A stretch of DNA of 64,000 bases, taken from Cyrtodaria siliqua. Its lineage: Eukaryota; Mollusca; Bivalvia; Adapedonta; Hiatellidae. A program made the position numbers and the translations under genes. The notes under the pieces are model-generated. The model saw only the letters and a program-made list of their open reading frames with translations, was not told where the DNA came from and made no database searches. The stretch is taken from positions 124,001 through 188,000 of the forward strand of contig JAWPHD010000086.1 in NCBI GenBank assembly GCA_037043455.1. The letters run 5' to 3'. Below are positions 1-10,300 of the stretch, piece by piece; position 1 is the first letter of the stretch, and every line of letters begins with the position of its first letter.

Positions 1-417
1 AAATCCAACAAATGAGACACACTTAATAAGTAATGTGGATGAGGTAAATTAACCCTCGAAATCGAACGGTTTTGACGCTTAAATGCAAAAATAACTAAAT
101 TGGAACGAACTTTGTCATATTTTTAAATAGATATGAGGGAATTCTTTTTCATGTATGCATTTTGAATTGAGTTATACATGGTAAAAACTATATATAGGGT
201 AATCCGTAATTGTGCACTATATGTGCTAAATGCATAACCACTGATACTACCTTATCGACATGTGATGCAACCATACAACCTTTCTTCTGTCACATGAAAT
301 ATCATATTAACTACTCATGATATAAGTGATATTTGCCAGATTGTTTGGATCACGACTTGATTTTTCCCATCCATGGCTGTTAGACCAGAATGCGCGTTCG
401 GCCCAAGCAGGTGTGCT
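1..417. other. AT-rich stretch, no gene seen
   Basis: No open frame, RNA gene or clear repeat is visible here. It precedes a tRNA-derived SINE head. Confidence 0.5.
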
Positions 418-610
418 GGAGTGCGTGGTCCAGTGGTAAAGCGTCGGACACCAAATCTAGAAGTCGTCGGTTCGATCCATACCGTGGTCATGTTTTTTAT
501 CCTTGATCGAGATTATTAATCCACATTGCTTAGTACTGGTTCTACCCAGTAAGCCACCGAGAGTGATTAATGCAAGTTGCAAAAACGTGTTTCGCAAATG
601 ATGTTAAAGA
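418..610 (+). repeat. tRNA-derived SINE
   Basis: The first 70 bases look like a tRNA: an A-box-like TGGTCCAGTGGTA near 427 and a B-box GGTTCGATCC near 469-478, which together form an internal RNA polymerase III promoter. The downstream body contains the short inverted pair TACTGGT/ACCCAGTA (about 535-552), seen in many mollusc SINE tails. There is no proper acceptor stem, so a functional tRNA gene is unlikely. The 3' boundary is approximate. Confidence 0.6.
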
Positions 611-804
611 AATGTTTAATCCAAACATTTGATCTGTAAACTGTTGAAAATCTCTTAACATTAAATACGCTACTGAACTAGCTTGAATTTTCAAAGCGGT
701 GCTTTAACATATATGAATGTCATGTAACAATGTTTACAGTGATTTAAAAGTATACTACCACACAGTTTTATCCTTTCTTTAATAATCTGTAGCACATACG
801 AAAT

Positions 805-1010
805 ATTGCAGTCTTGGTTTGATTGAGACTGTTCATGAACGGTAGTGAAATATTCCAGCTACCCCTTACGCCCTCTAGCCCCGGGTTGAGCATAACTCAA
901 TATTCATAAAATCAATAGTACATAATTTTAACCATCCCGAAGATGGCATGTATATGGCGGTGGACATAGAGATTTTTCTTTCCCATTATTTGAGAGGTAG
1001 TCATATAGGA
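805..1010 (+). repeat. Dispersed repeat family 'R2', copy 1
   Basis: Contains GATTGAGACTGTTCATGAAC, then CCCTCTAGCCCCGG and GAGCATAACTCAATATT. Related copies lie at 13812-13895 (minus), 16645-16745 (plus) and 29600-29795 (minus). No coding capacity is seen. It could be a MITE or the end of a larger element. Confidence 0.6.
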
Positions 1011-1899
1011 GTATACTGGTGAGCATTGCTGCCGTACATTACAGTGGCGTAGGAAGGTTTCAGATACTGGGCAGGCCAGTGTGGCCAAAATGAACATTTT
1101 CAAATTTGAAATGTTTTTTTTTACGTTTCTTTGTGTTTGTCACATATTTTAATGAGCAAAATAGCTACGTTTTCTATATCGGTTGTTGAATGTTATTCCT
1201 TGCCCATATTTGTGTTGCTTCAAAACAGCGTTTGGTGGTTGGGTTGCAGGGGTTGACATACTTTAGTCCCCTGCCAGAATATTGGGAGCCTGAACCCGCC
1301 CTTTCTCACCACGGCCTACGTTCCTACTTCAGTGCATTAGTATATACATAGCATGATCGAAACCATTTCTATACAACATATAACTAAGTAACACGTATTA
1401 GTGGCTGTCAGAGGCGGATCACGAGGGGGATGTAAAAAGTATTTGTGAGTGTGTTTGCCTTCCAACGTATATTCAAAGATGCGCCGCCCGCTACCCACCT
1501 CCTCCCCGTACACACACAGAGACCTTAACTCAGATTGTGTATCCGCTCTTGTGTTAATGATTTCGTCAACAAAATACCAAGTTTAGACTCATGTCTAAGG
1601 ATACATTCTTTAAACTATTTCGTTTGATTATGTTACGTTAATATTATCTATTTGGCTTTTATAAAATTAAAAAGACAAATCAATGGCAATCAATATTCGA
1701 TCTTTTTTTTTTACTTCACTCTATTACAGATTACACTGACCAGTGTGTACTTGTACAGCTAAAATGTTCTGAACCAGGTGGCGAATAACTAATAAGAACC
1801 TGTTTACTCAATTTTCATTGATACTGTAGATGTTGAAAAGGGTTGTTACCTTTAGCGTTGAAATTGTTACGTTTAGCGGAGTTGTTACCTTTATCGTTG
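1011..1899. other. No gene recognised
   Basis: Non-coding with stops in all frames. Short simple tracts only, such as a T-run near 1705. Confidence 0.5.
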
Positions 1900-1986
1900 T
1901 TACAGACATCACAAACACAAACGGATTGACAGTATGGCTACCGCACTGGAACGGTCAGTGGCAAAAAGGCCGTTGGGGTTTCAAGC
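1900..1986 (-). repeat. PLE 3'-tail fragment (copy 1)
   Basis: Reverse complement of a tail found many times in the window. Hallmarks are GACATCACAAACACAAA, CTGGAACGGTCAGTGGCAAAA and AAGGCCGTTGGGG. In the copy at 17.7-18.2 kb this tail follows Penelope-like reverse transcriptase sequence, so it is read as a 5'-truncated PLE remnant. Confidence 0.6.
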
Positions 1987-2149
1987 TTATAAACTAAATA
2001 AATTGATTTTTAAATAATTAAACAGTTATTTTATTTAAGTTTTAATGGTACATGCTATTTTTGTCTCGCCCACATAGTGGGTAGCGAGACATAGCAGTCA
2101 CTTTTCCGGCGGCGGCGGCGGCGGCCACATTTTAAATCGACTATATCCC

Positions 2150-2838
2150 GATTTTTTCTGAAACTTTTTCAGATGCTGGACATCGCGTAATGCCAAAATT
2201 GTCAAGGTCAAGGTCATAGTTTGCGTTATTTTCCCAAAATTTAACTTTGGTTAGGTTACTTAACCTCAGTTAGCTGTATGTGATTGCCTCATTTTCTTTG
2301 TTTGATACTTGGTCATATGTATTGTTGGCATTGGTGGACATCACTGAACGACAAAAATTATCAAGGTCAAGGACATATTTTGCTTATTTTCCCCAAACTT
2401 AACCTTGGTTTGGTAACTTAACCTTGGTTAGGTAACTTAACCTCAGTTAACTTTATGTGATTGCCTAACTTTATGTCTTTGATACTGGGTCATATGTATG
2501 GTTGGCATTGATGGACATCGCTGAATGACAAAAATTACCTAGGTCAATGTCACGTTTTGCGTTATTTACCCTAAACATCAGTTTTGTTAGGTAAGTTAAC
2601 CTCAGTCAACGTTATGTGATAACTTTAATTTCTTTGTTTAATACCTGATCTTATGTATTGTTGGCATTGGCAGACATCACTGAATGACAAAAATTACCTA
2701 GGTCAAGGTCATGTTTTGCGTTATTTCCCCAAACCTAAACTTGGTTAGATAACTTAACCTTGGTTAGGTAACTTAACATCAGTTAACGTTATGTGATTGT
2801 CTCACTTTATGTCTTTGATACTTGGTCATATGTATTGT
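2150..2838 (+). repeat. Tandem repeat of about 165-170 bp with TCAAGGTCA motifs
   Basis: About four divergent units. Each carries a (T)CAAGGTCA-type motif, a GGTTAGGTAACTTAACCT block, TATGTGATTGCC and TTGATACTTGGTCATATGTATTG followed by GGCATTGGTGGACATC. The array resumes at 3730 after an insertion. Confidence 0.7.
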
Positions 2839-3729
2839 ATACTGGTTTCGCCCTGTCCGCCTGTCCGTCTGTCTGTTTGTAGACGCAACATTGTCCGCCG
2901 CATAACTCCTCTCCCCCTGAAGAAAATCTCATAAAACTTCATGCGTTCCGATAATGAAAAACATTGTCCGCTCCAAAACTCCTTTCCCCCTGAGGAAAAT
3001 CTCATGAAACTTCATAGGCGAACTGCATGTGGTGAGACAATGACCCCTATTGATATTGAGGTCAATAGGTCAAAGATCAATGTCACAGGGACCCGATAAT
3101 GAAACACCTTGACCGCTCCATAACTCCTCTCCCTCTGAAGCAAATCTCATGAAACTTCATACTTAGGTGAACTGCCTGTGGTGAGATGATGACCACATCT
3201 GACTTGATTTTGATTTAGTAGGTCAAAGGTCAAGGTCACCGGCATCCGTTAATGAAAAACCTTGTTCGCTCCATAACTCCTCTTTCCCTGAAGCAATGCC
3301 CATGCAACTTCATAATCGAACTGCCTGTGGTGAGAGAACGACCACAATGGATTTTGTGGTAAGTAGATCAAAGGTCAAGGTCACCGGCACCGATAATGAA
3401 AAATCTTGCCCGCTCCATAACTCTTCTCTTCCTGAAGCAAATCTTATGAAACTTCATATGTGAACTGTTTGTGGTGGGAGAATGACCTCTATTAATTTTG
3501 AGGTCAGTAGATCAAAGGTCAAGGTTACCGGGACCAGGTAATGAACATTTTTGTACGCTCCATAACTCTCTCCCCCTGATGAAAAGATGGCCCTGATTGG
3601 TTTTGAGGTCAGTAGGTCAAGGCCATCATTACCTGATCATGAAAATCCCATTCCACTCAATCTTCAAACAGTAGGGTGGGGAATGTGGGGGACTGGTGGG
3701 GGTATATTTGTCGTCCTTAAAAGGCGACA
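2839..3729 (+). repeat. Dispersed repeat inserted inside the tandem array
   Basis: Opens with ACTGGTTTCGCCCTGTCCG and a CCGTCTGTCTG tract. It then repeats a degenerate unit of about 150 bp: CTCCATAACTCCTCTCCC, GAAGCAAATCTCATGAAACTTCAT, GAACTGCCTGTGGTGAGA, and an AGGTCAAAGGTCAAGGTCA-like end. The flanks TATGTATTG and TTAGCATTGGTGGACATC rejoin the interrupted outer unit. Confidence 0.65.
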
Positions 3730-3960
3730 GCTCTAGTTAGCATTGGTGGACATCGTTTAAGGGAAAATAATATACCAAGGTCAAGGCCATATTTTGCGTT
3801 ATTTCCCCCAGACTTAACCTTAGTTAGGTAACAACCTCGGTTAGGTAACTTAACCTCGGATAAACCCCTTAGCCTCAGTAACTTAACTTCCTTTGATTAC
3901 TTCGCTTTTATTTGTTTGATACTTGGTCATATGAAGTGTTGTCTTTGGTGGACATGATTT
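3730..3960 (+). repeat. Continuation of the tandem repeat with TCAAGGTCA motifs
   Basis: Resumes with GCATTGGTGGACATCG, GGTCAAGGCCATATTTTGCG and TAACCTCGGTTAGGTAACTT, the same block order as units before 2838. Confidence 0.65.
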
Positions 3961-4856
3961 AAGCACACATTTAATAAAATATTTCATATGCGGTTTGCCG
4001 CGTTGTTCGAAACACCCTCAAACCGAGGTCTTGTTATATAAAGAAGCGTTCAGGCTTTTATCGTCTTCTTCATCATATACACGCACATTAATTAAATAGG
4101 TCAGTTCACTTCCTCTTGTACTGAAATAAACAACAACACAAAAACAATCCGTTTAAAATAAATGGTTATTGTAATTTCAAACTATTTTCTCTCTAAACAA
4201 TATATTGTGGTCTATGGTATGAATGTTAATAATGACAGTTTGAACGTATTCATCGCAAACATACATTTTGTGTCCTCATTTGACAAGGTCATTACTGTAA
4301 CTCAATCTTATGAAAAAAATCAACCAGGAAGACGTCCGTGTCCACATTGTTACCATTTCTATACTAATTCATATTTTCACAGGTTACATCTGGTAGAAAA
4401 CGTAATATAGATGTTAAATTAGATATGTTATTGTTAAAATATATGGCTTTTGTAGACTTGGTGCGCATGAGCAGATTTTCATACACTTTTAAATTGCAAG
4501 CACGATATATTTGCTAAATATTTTGAATGTCTATACATACAGATTTTCAGCTTTCCTGAGCCGAAAGCTCAAAGTAAGTTATTGTGTGGCCTCTTTCATC
4601 ATCCGTCGTCATCCGTTGTTCACATTTTGCATACGTTTATCCACAGAATAGCCAATATTAATAATATTAATAACATGTTCCAGTTCAGATAAATGACTTT
4701 AAATTTGTTTAAGTAAGGCCGACGCAGCCTCCGAGATGGCCGACATTACTAAAGTAGGTATAGAAGTCGACAGTAAATGTAGTTTTAACAGAACAATCAC
4801 AAAAACACATGCATTAAAGCAAAGAAAAATAACACGGTTAATAAGAAGGAAAGCAT
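3961..4856. other. No gene recognised
   Basis: An 82-codon open frame (4162-4410, +) has no recognisable domain. Around 4553-4640, CCTGAGCCGAAAGCTC and CATCCGTCGTCATCCG resemble a dispersed mollusc repeat. Confidence 0.45.
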
Positions 4857-5065
4857 GTGACATCAAAAACACAAAATGGTTTACAGTAGAGCAACCGTCT
4901 TGGAACTGTCAATAGCAAAATCCGCAGGGAGGTTAAATCAGGTTTTAAGGTGTACTAAACCTCACTCTTACCTAGTGTAATCCCAATACAACGGGATAGT
5001 CTAAATAAAGAAATTTCCATTAGGCTATATTAAACTAGGCAGCATTAATAGGCAATATAAGTATA
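4857..5065 (-). repeat. PLE 3'-tail fragment (copy 2)
   Basis: Degenerate reverse-strand copy: GACATCAAAAACACAAAA, TTGGAACTGTCAATAGCAAAA, CTAAACCTCACTCTTACC and ACGGGATAGTCTAAATAAAG, in the same order as the other tails. Confidence 0.6.
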
Positions 5066-5182
5066 CACAATGGTGATCATATACATGTATATATATCCAG
5101 AGCAACACGAGAATACCCCACTTAAAAGATTAAAGATAATTAATTCATGATCATGATAGAAATACTATAATGATTGTGTACA

Positions 5183-5434
5183 GTGCGTGGTGGGATGACT
5201 CCGACACACAGTGCGTGGTGGGATGACTCCGACACACAGTGCGTGGTGGGATGACTCCGACACACAGTGCGTGGTGGGATGACTCCGACACACAGTGCGT
5301 GGTGGGATGACTCCGACACACAGTGCGTGGTGGGATGACTCCGACACACAGTGCGTGGTGGGATGACTCCGACACACAGTGCGTGGTGGGATGACTCCGA
5401 CACACAGTGCGTGGTGGGATGACTCCGACACACA
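5183..5434 (+). repeat. 28-bp minisatellite, 9 essentially identical units
   Basis: Unit GTGCGTGGTGGGATGACTCC plus GACACACA, nine times with no interruption seen. Because 28 is not a multiple of three, all three reverse-strand frames stay open and cycle through the same peptides. These frames are artefacts, not proteins. Uniform units point to recent expansion. Confidence 0.9.
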
Positions 5435-5539
5435 ACACAATTATTGACGGGGAAATACATGCGTCACCTTTATGGGATTGAAACAATTAAGGTTGAAGAC
5501 ACACAATGGTCCTTTCTGGATTTAGACAGAGGTCATTTT

Positions 5540-6480
5540 AGGTTCCTCACTTTGTCCGGTCATCGCACAGTCAAACTGGCGAACTGTAAATGAGTCAACC
5601 ACTAAAAAATAAGCATGCTGTGCGTTTCAAATTGATTGGGTCATAACATCGTTTGATAAACGTTTGAACAAGTTTAATAGAGACCTTATTAAAAGAGTAT
5701 GAAAGGAGAAAATGATTATGACCAAGAATCTTACGAAGTTTGTAAATCTCGTCACCATATAAGTCAGGCTGTGATAGTAGTTGTCGCAAAAGAGTTTAAA
5801 ATAAATTACTTTTGTATTTTAGAAGAAGATCCAGGGTAGGATAATACAATTGTGCACAGTTTTTCCGAAGTTTATGGTAACGGTAATCCAGATGTAGTAG
5901 CGTTTTAGGTATACATAGATTACGAATATTGAAGACCTCAACTGTCTCCAAGCTCTAGTTGAGAAGCATAGAACCCTAACTAGGTTTCTCGGGGAACATT
6001 ACCATCTAAGTATGGGTAATTAACAACATCAAAATTAAAATCATTTGTCTTGTGATATATCTTACTAATCATTTCTCCATTTTCAATAGAGCGATGTAAA
6101 TCGAGAAAAGAAGCGACAGTATCAGAAACACAAGCTTTATTGAGTAGACGTACTTTAGGACAGATAATATTAAACATAGTGGAAAAGAAAAGGTTGTCAA
6201 TGTACAATATGTCATCCCGATATAGAAAGGTGTGACTAAAAGCTTCAATAACATATGCATGAGTGTCTGGTGAAAGAATCAACATGTCTCTTTCATAGTC
6301 ATACAAAAACAAATCTGCGAAAAGAGGTGCACAGTTCGTACCCATTGGGATACCAACACATTGTCTATAAACGGTGCTTCGATACCTTAGGAAAAAAATT
6401 ATCTAATAATACACTATGTATTACGATTGGCCAAAAAAGGGCCACTAAGTGTAAATTGTGGCCCCACATGCTTTTGTAAA
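5540..6480 (-). pseudogene. Penelope-like reverse transcriptase remnant (PLE-C)
   Basis: Reverse-strand relic of the same reverse transcriptase family as the copies at 16.2-18.2 and 27.7-29.5 kb. Visible blocks are GIPMGTNCAPLFADLFLYDYE (about 6360-6290), a decayed catalytic region where family YLDD reads YRDD (about 6220), FLDLHRSIENGE and the DFNFDVVNYPYLDGNVP block ending near 5983. After a gap come DLYGDEIYKLRKILG and a PINLKRTACL end (about 5789-5600). The Leu-to-Arg change, frame breaks and missing segments make it inactive. The Penelope-like assignment rests on these motifs and on the PKLHK motif in the sister copy. Confidence 0.7.
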
Positions 6481-7020
6481 TAGATGTATAGTCGCGCTAA
6501 AATGTTTCTTTTAAAGAATCAATATACATTTGGGTCTATTCCGCTTAAGAGATAAATGTCATAGTTTCTAATAGAGCTATATAGGGGCAACTTGAAAGAC
6601 ATGTTCTTCTCTCAAAGCCATTAGAATATTATGATCACAATGGGCCATTGGTAATGGTATGTTTGATGAAGAATCTCGCTGACATGGAATCTCGCGTTGT
6701 GCAAATGATGCCGCTTGGGTAAAACATGCAAAACACATGAAACATTAAACCCCTTGATTCTTTTCTGTCAATTTTACATACTATTAGGGCAAAATTAAAT
6801 TACTGACTGAAATAGCTAAAACACAATAAAGGATTTATGTTAGTATTTCCCATTCAACTGGTATCATAAATATGAGGTGAGCGCTTCACCTGCTGTTGGT
6901 CCTCTGGTTTGTTTGAATAAATACTTCCGTTTACTGTGTTCATTCATATTTGAAGTTTAATGACATTCGTCTAAGTTGGGTTATTTAGTTTGAGCTGAAT
7001 TGAACACATTGAAAAACGGA
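6481..7020 (+). promoter_or_regulatory. Upstream region and 5' UTR of the C4-like gene
   Basis: No coding sequence is seen. Position 7021 is the first ATG of a frame that stays open into exon 1, in the context AAAACGGAATGG. No TATA box can be assigned with confidence; TTGAATAAATAC near 6917 is AT-rich but unproven. The transcription start is unknown. Confidence 0.35.
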
Positions 7021-7384
7021 ATGGCTGACAATTACGAGATGCCGTATATGGCGGACCCTAAAGCAACGTCAGACCCTAAGGATGAGGGACACGCATTACC
7101 GTCTTCTGGATATGTCAAAATGCATATTTTTACACTTATTTTGGCTGTCGTGCTGGCAGTAGGAGCGGCAACAGGAACGGGTATTCTTGTATATTTCGTT
7201 ACAGCTGGTGAACGAGAATGTAAACTGGTATTACCAGATGGATATAAAATCACTACTGATGTTTCAGCAAATCAGCAGGTGGGAGTAACTACAAACGCGC
7301 CAGTACCGACTAATGCGACAACAATGAAATCGAACGGTACAAACGCGCCAGTACCGACCGATGCGACAACAATGCAGTCGAAAG
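7021..7384 (+). CDS. C4-like gene, exon 1 (membrane anchor and linker)
   Basis: Starts MADNYEMPYM and ends in GTCGAAAG before the donor GTAGGC at 7385. It encodes the N terminus, membrane segment and duplicated Thr/Pro linker. It ends with one base of a codon, matching exon 2. Confidence 0.8.
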
Positions 7385-10300
7385 GTAGGCATGGATTTAT
7401 TACATAACCTATTTATTAAAGAGGAGTGACAGAGGGTCATGTTTATCCAATTTTGCTGGGCCTATGTATTATTTATTACCTACTGAAATACTAAGGTCAT
7501 CTGATTGACTGAATTTTAATTTAAGGTAAGAGGATGACTCTAAGTCCCTAGCGGCAATTTTGGTCACTGTCCGTTCCATGGCGGTAGCCCTATTGTTTGT
7601 GATGTCGGATGCCTTGATTTGTATTAACATTGTAATTGTTGTTTGTGTTAATGCGTGTTTTTGGGTGACTATGTTCTGTGAAAGATACATTCTTTTGCGA
7701 CTTTTATACCTACTTTTGTACTATTATTTTCAAAATAGACCAGTGGATAGTTGTATTTCTTCTAGTGCAGACACGACTTTCTTTCAGCAAGATTAATTGT
7801 AAAATCTCAACATTGACAGCTTAAACATTGTATCCAGTTACAAAAATAATAGGAGTTGCATTTGCCAGTTTCCATACGTTGTCGCTTATTCATTAGCTAT
7901 GATGTGTATAACGTAATCATATACTTGCTGAATGCTGCTCGTATTTAGGAGATTCCGGTTTATCTAATTAGTGTATATTATATCTTGCAGGGTCCGGAGC
8001 TGTGTACATCAGGTGGGGAAGAACTGTTTGCCCGAAAAACACAAATACGCTTTACGATGGTAACTCATTTACATTCACTACAATATATATATTATACTAT
8101 TTTATTGAATGAGTAGTAAAGTCAACTGATACCCAAGTTACTTGGATTGAATTGAAAGGATTGTATTCTTCATTTAGACTTTAATGCTAACGGTTAGGTC
8201 CGTCTCTATAGCCGTAGTAAGTGAGAAGGTAAGTGGGTCTGTCTCTATAGTTGAGTATGTGAGAAGGTAAGTGGGTCTGTCTCTACAGTCGGAGCATGTG
8301 AGAAGGTTAGTGGGTCTGTCTCTACAGCCGTAGTATGTGAGAAGGTAAGTTGGTCTGTCTCTACAGCGGTAGTATGTGAGAAGGTAAGTGGATCTGTCTC
8401 TACAGCCGGTCTGTCTCTACAGTCGTAGTATGTGAGAAGGTTAGTGGGTCTGTCTCTACAGCCGTTGTATGTGAGAAGGTTAGTGGGTCTGTCTCTATAG
8501 CCGTAGTATGTGAGAAGTTTAGTGGGTCTGTCTCTACAGCCGTAGTATGTGAGAAGGTTAGTGGGTCTGTCTCTACAGCCGTATTATGTGAGAAGGTTAG
8601 TGGGTCTGTCTCTACAGCCGTAGTATGTGAGAAGGTAAGTGGATCTGTCTCTACAGCCGGTCTGTCTCTACAGTCGTAGTATGTGAGAAGGTTAGTGGGT
8701 CTGTCTCTACAGCCGTTGTTCTGTCTCTATAGCCGTAGTATGTGAGAAGTTTAGTGGGTCTGTCTCTACAGCCGTAGTATGTGAGAAAGTTAGTGGGTCT
8801 GTCTCTACAGCCGTAGTATGTGAGAAGGTTAGTGGGTCTGTCTCTACAGCCGTAGTATGTGAGAGGGTACGTGGGTTTGTCTCTACAGCCGTAGTATGTG
8901 AGAAGGTAAGTGGATCTGTCTCTACAGCCGGTCTGTCTCTACAGTCGTAGTATGTGAGAACGTGAGTGGGTCTGTCTCTACAGCCGTAGTATGTGAGAGG
9001 GTACGTGAATCTGTCTCTACAGCCGTAGTATGTGAGAAGGTAAGTGGATCTGTCGCTACAGTCGTAGCATGTGAGAAGGTAAGTGGGTCTGTCTCTACAG
9101 CCGTAGTATGTGAGAAGGTTAGTGGGTCTGTCTCTACAGCCGTAGTATGTGAGAAGGTAAGTGGGTTTGTCTCTACAGTCGTAGTATGTGAGAAGGTAAG
9201 TGGGTTTGTCTGTACAGTCGTAGTATGTGAGAAGGTAAGTGGATCTGTCTCTAGAACCGTAGTATGTGAGAAGGTTAGTGGGTCTGTCTCTGCAGCCGTA
9301 GTATGTGAGAAGGTTAGTGTGTCTGTCCCTACAGCCGTAGTATGTGAGAACGTTAGTGCGTCTGTCTCTACAGCCGTAGTATGTGAGAAGTGTAGTGGGT
9401 CTGTCTCTACAGCCGTAGTATGTGAGAATGTTAGTGGGTCTGTCTCTACAGCCGTAGTATGTGAGAAGGTTAGTGGATCCGTCTCTACAGCCCTTGTATG
9501 TGAGAAGGTTAGTGGGTCTGTCTCTACAGCCGTAGTATGTGAGAAGGTTAGTGGGTCTGTTTCTACAGCCGTAGTATATGAGAAGGTTAGTGGGTCTGTC
9601 TCTACAACCGTAGTATGTGAGAAGGTTAGTGGGTCTGTCTCTACAGCCGTAGTATGTGAGAAGGTTAGTGGGTCTGTCTCTACAGTCGTAGTATGTGAGA
9701 AGGTTAGTGGGTCTGTCTCTACAGCCGTAGTATGTGAGAAGGTAAGTGGATCTGTCTCTACAACCGTAGTATGTGAGAAGGCTAATGAGTCTGTCTCTAC
9801 AGCCGTAGTATGTGAGAAGGTAATTGGGTCTGTCTCTACAGCCGTAGTATGTGAGAAGGTAAGTGGGTCTGTTTCTACAACCGTCGTATGTGAGAAGGTT
9901 AGGTGGTCTGTCTCTACAGCCGTAGTATGTGAGAAGGTTATTGGATCTGTCTCTACAGCCGTAGTATGTGAGAAGGGTAGTGTGTCAGTCTCTACAGCCG
10001 TAGTATGTGAGAAGGTTAGTGGGTCTGTCTCTACAGCCGTAGCATGTGAGAAGTTTAGTGGGTCTGTCTATACAGCCTTAGTATGTGAGAAGGTTGGTGG
10101 GTCTGTCTCTACAGCCGTAGTATGTGAGAAGGTTAGTGGGTCTGTCTCTATAGCCGTAGTATTTGAGAAGGTAAGTGGGTCTGTCTCTACAGTCGTAGTA
10201 TGTGAGAAGGTTATTGGATCTGTCTCTACAGCCGTAGTATGTGAGAAGGGTAGTGTGTCAGTCTCTACAGCCGTAGTATGTGAGAAGGTTAGTGGGTCTG

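Noticed and set aside
418..490. Functional tRNA gene
   Set aside because: A- and B-boxes are present but the acceptor stem does not pair and a SINE body follows.
5183..5434. CRISPR-like array (regular repeats)
   Set aside because: There are no unique spacers; units are directly abutting, and the genome is eukaryotic.
5140..5486. Three overlapping reverse frames with HPTTHCVSESSHHAL-type peptides
   Set aside because: Nine identical 28-bp units read in three frames; a minisatellite, not a protein.
7000..7020. Upstream start for the C4-like protein
   Set aside because: The codon at 7000 is TTG; the first ATG is at 7021 in a reasonable context.
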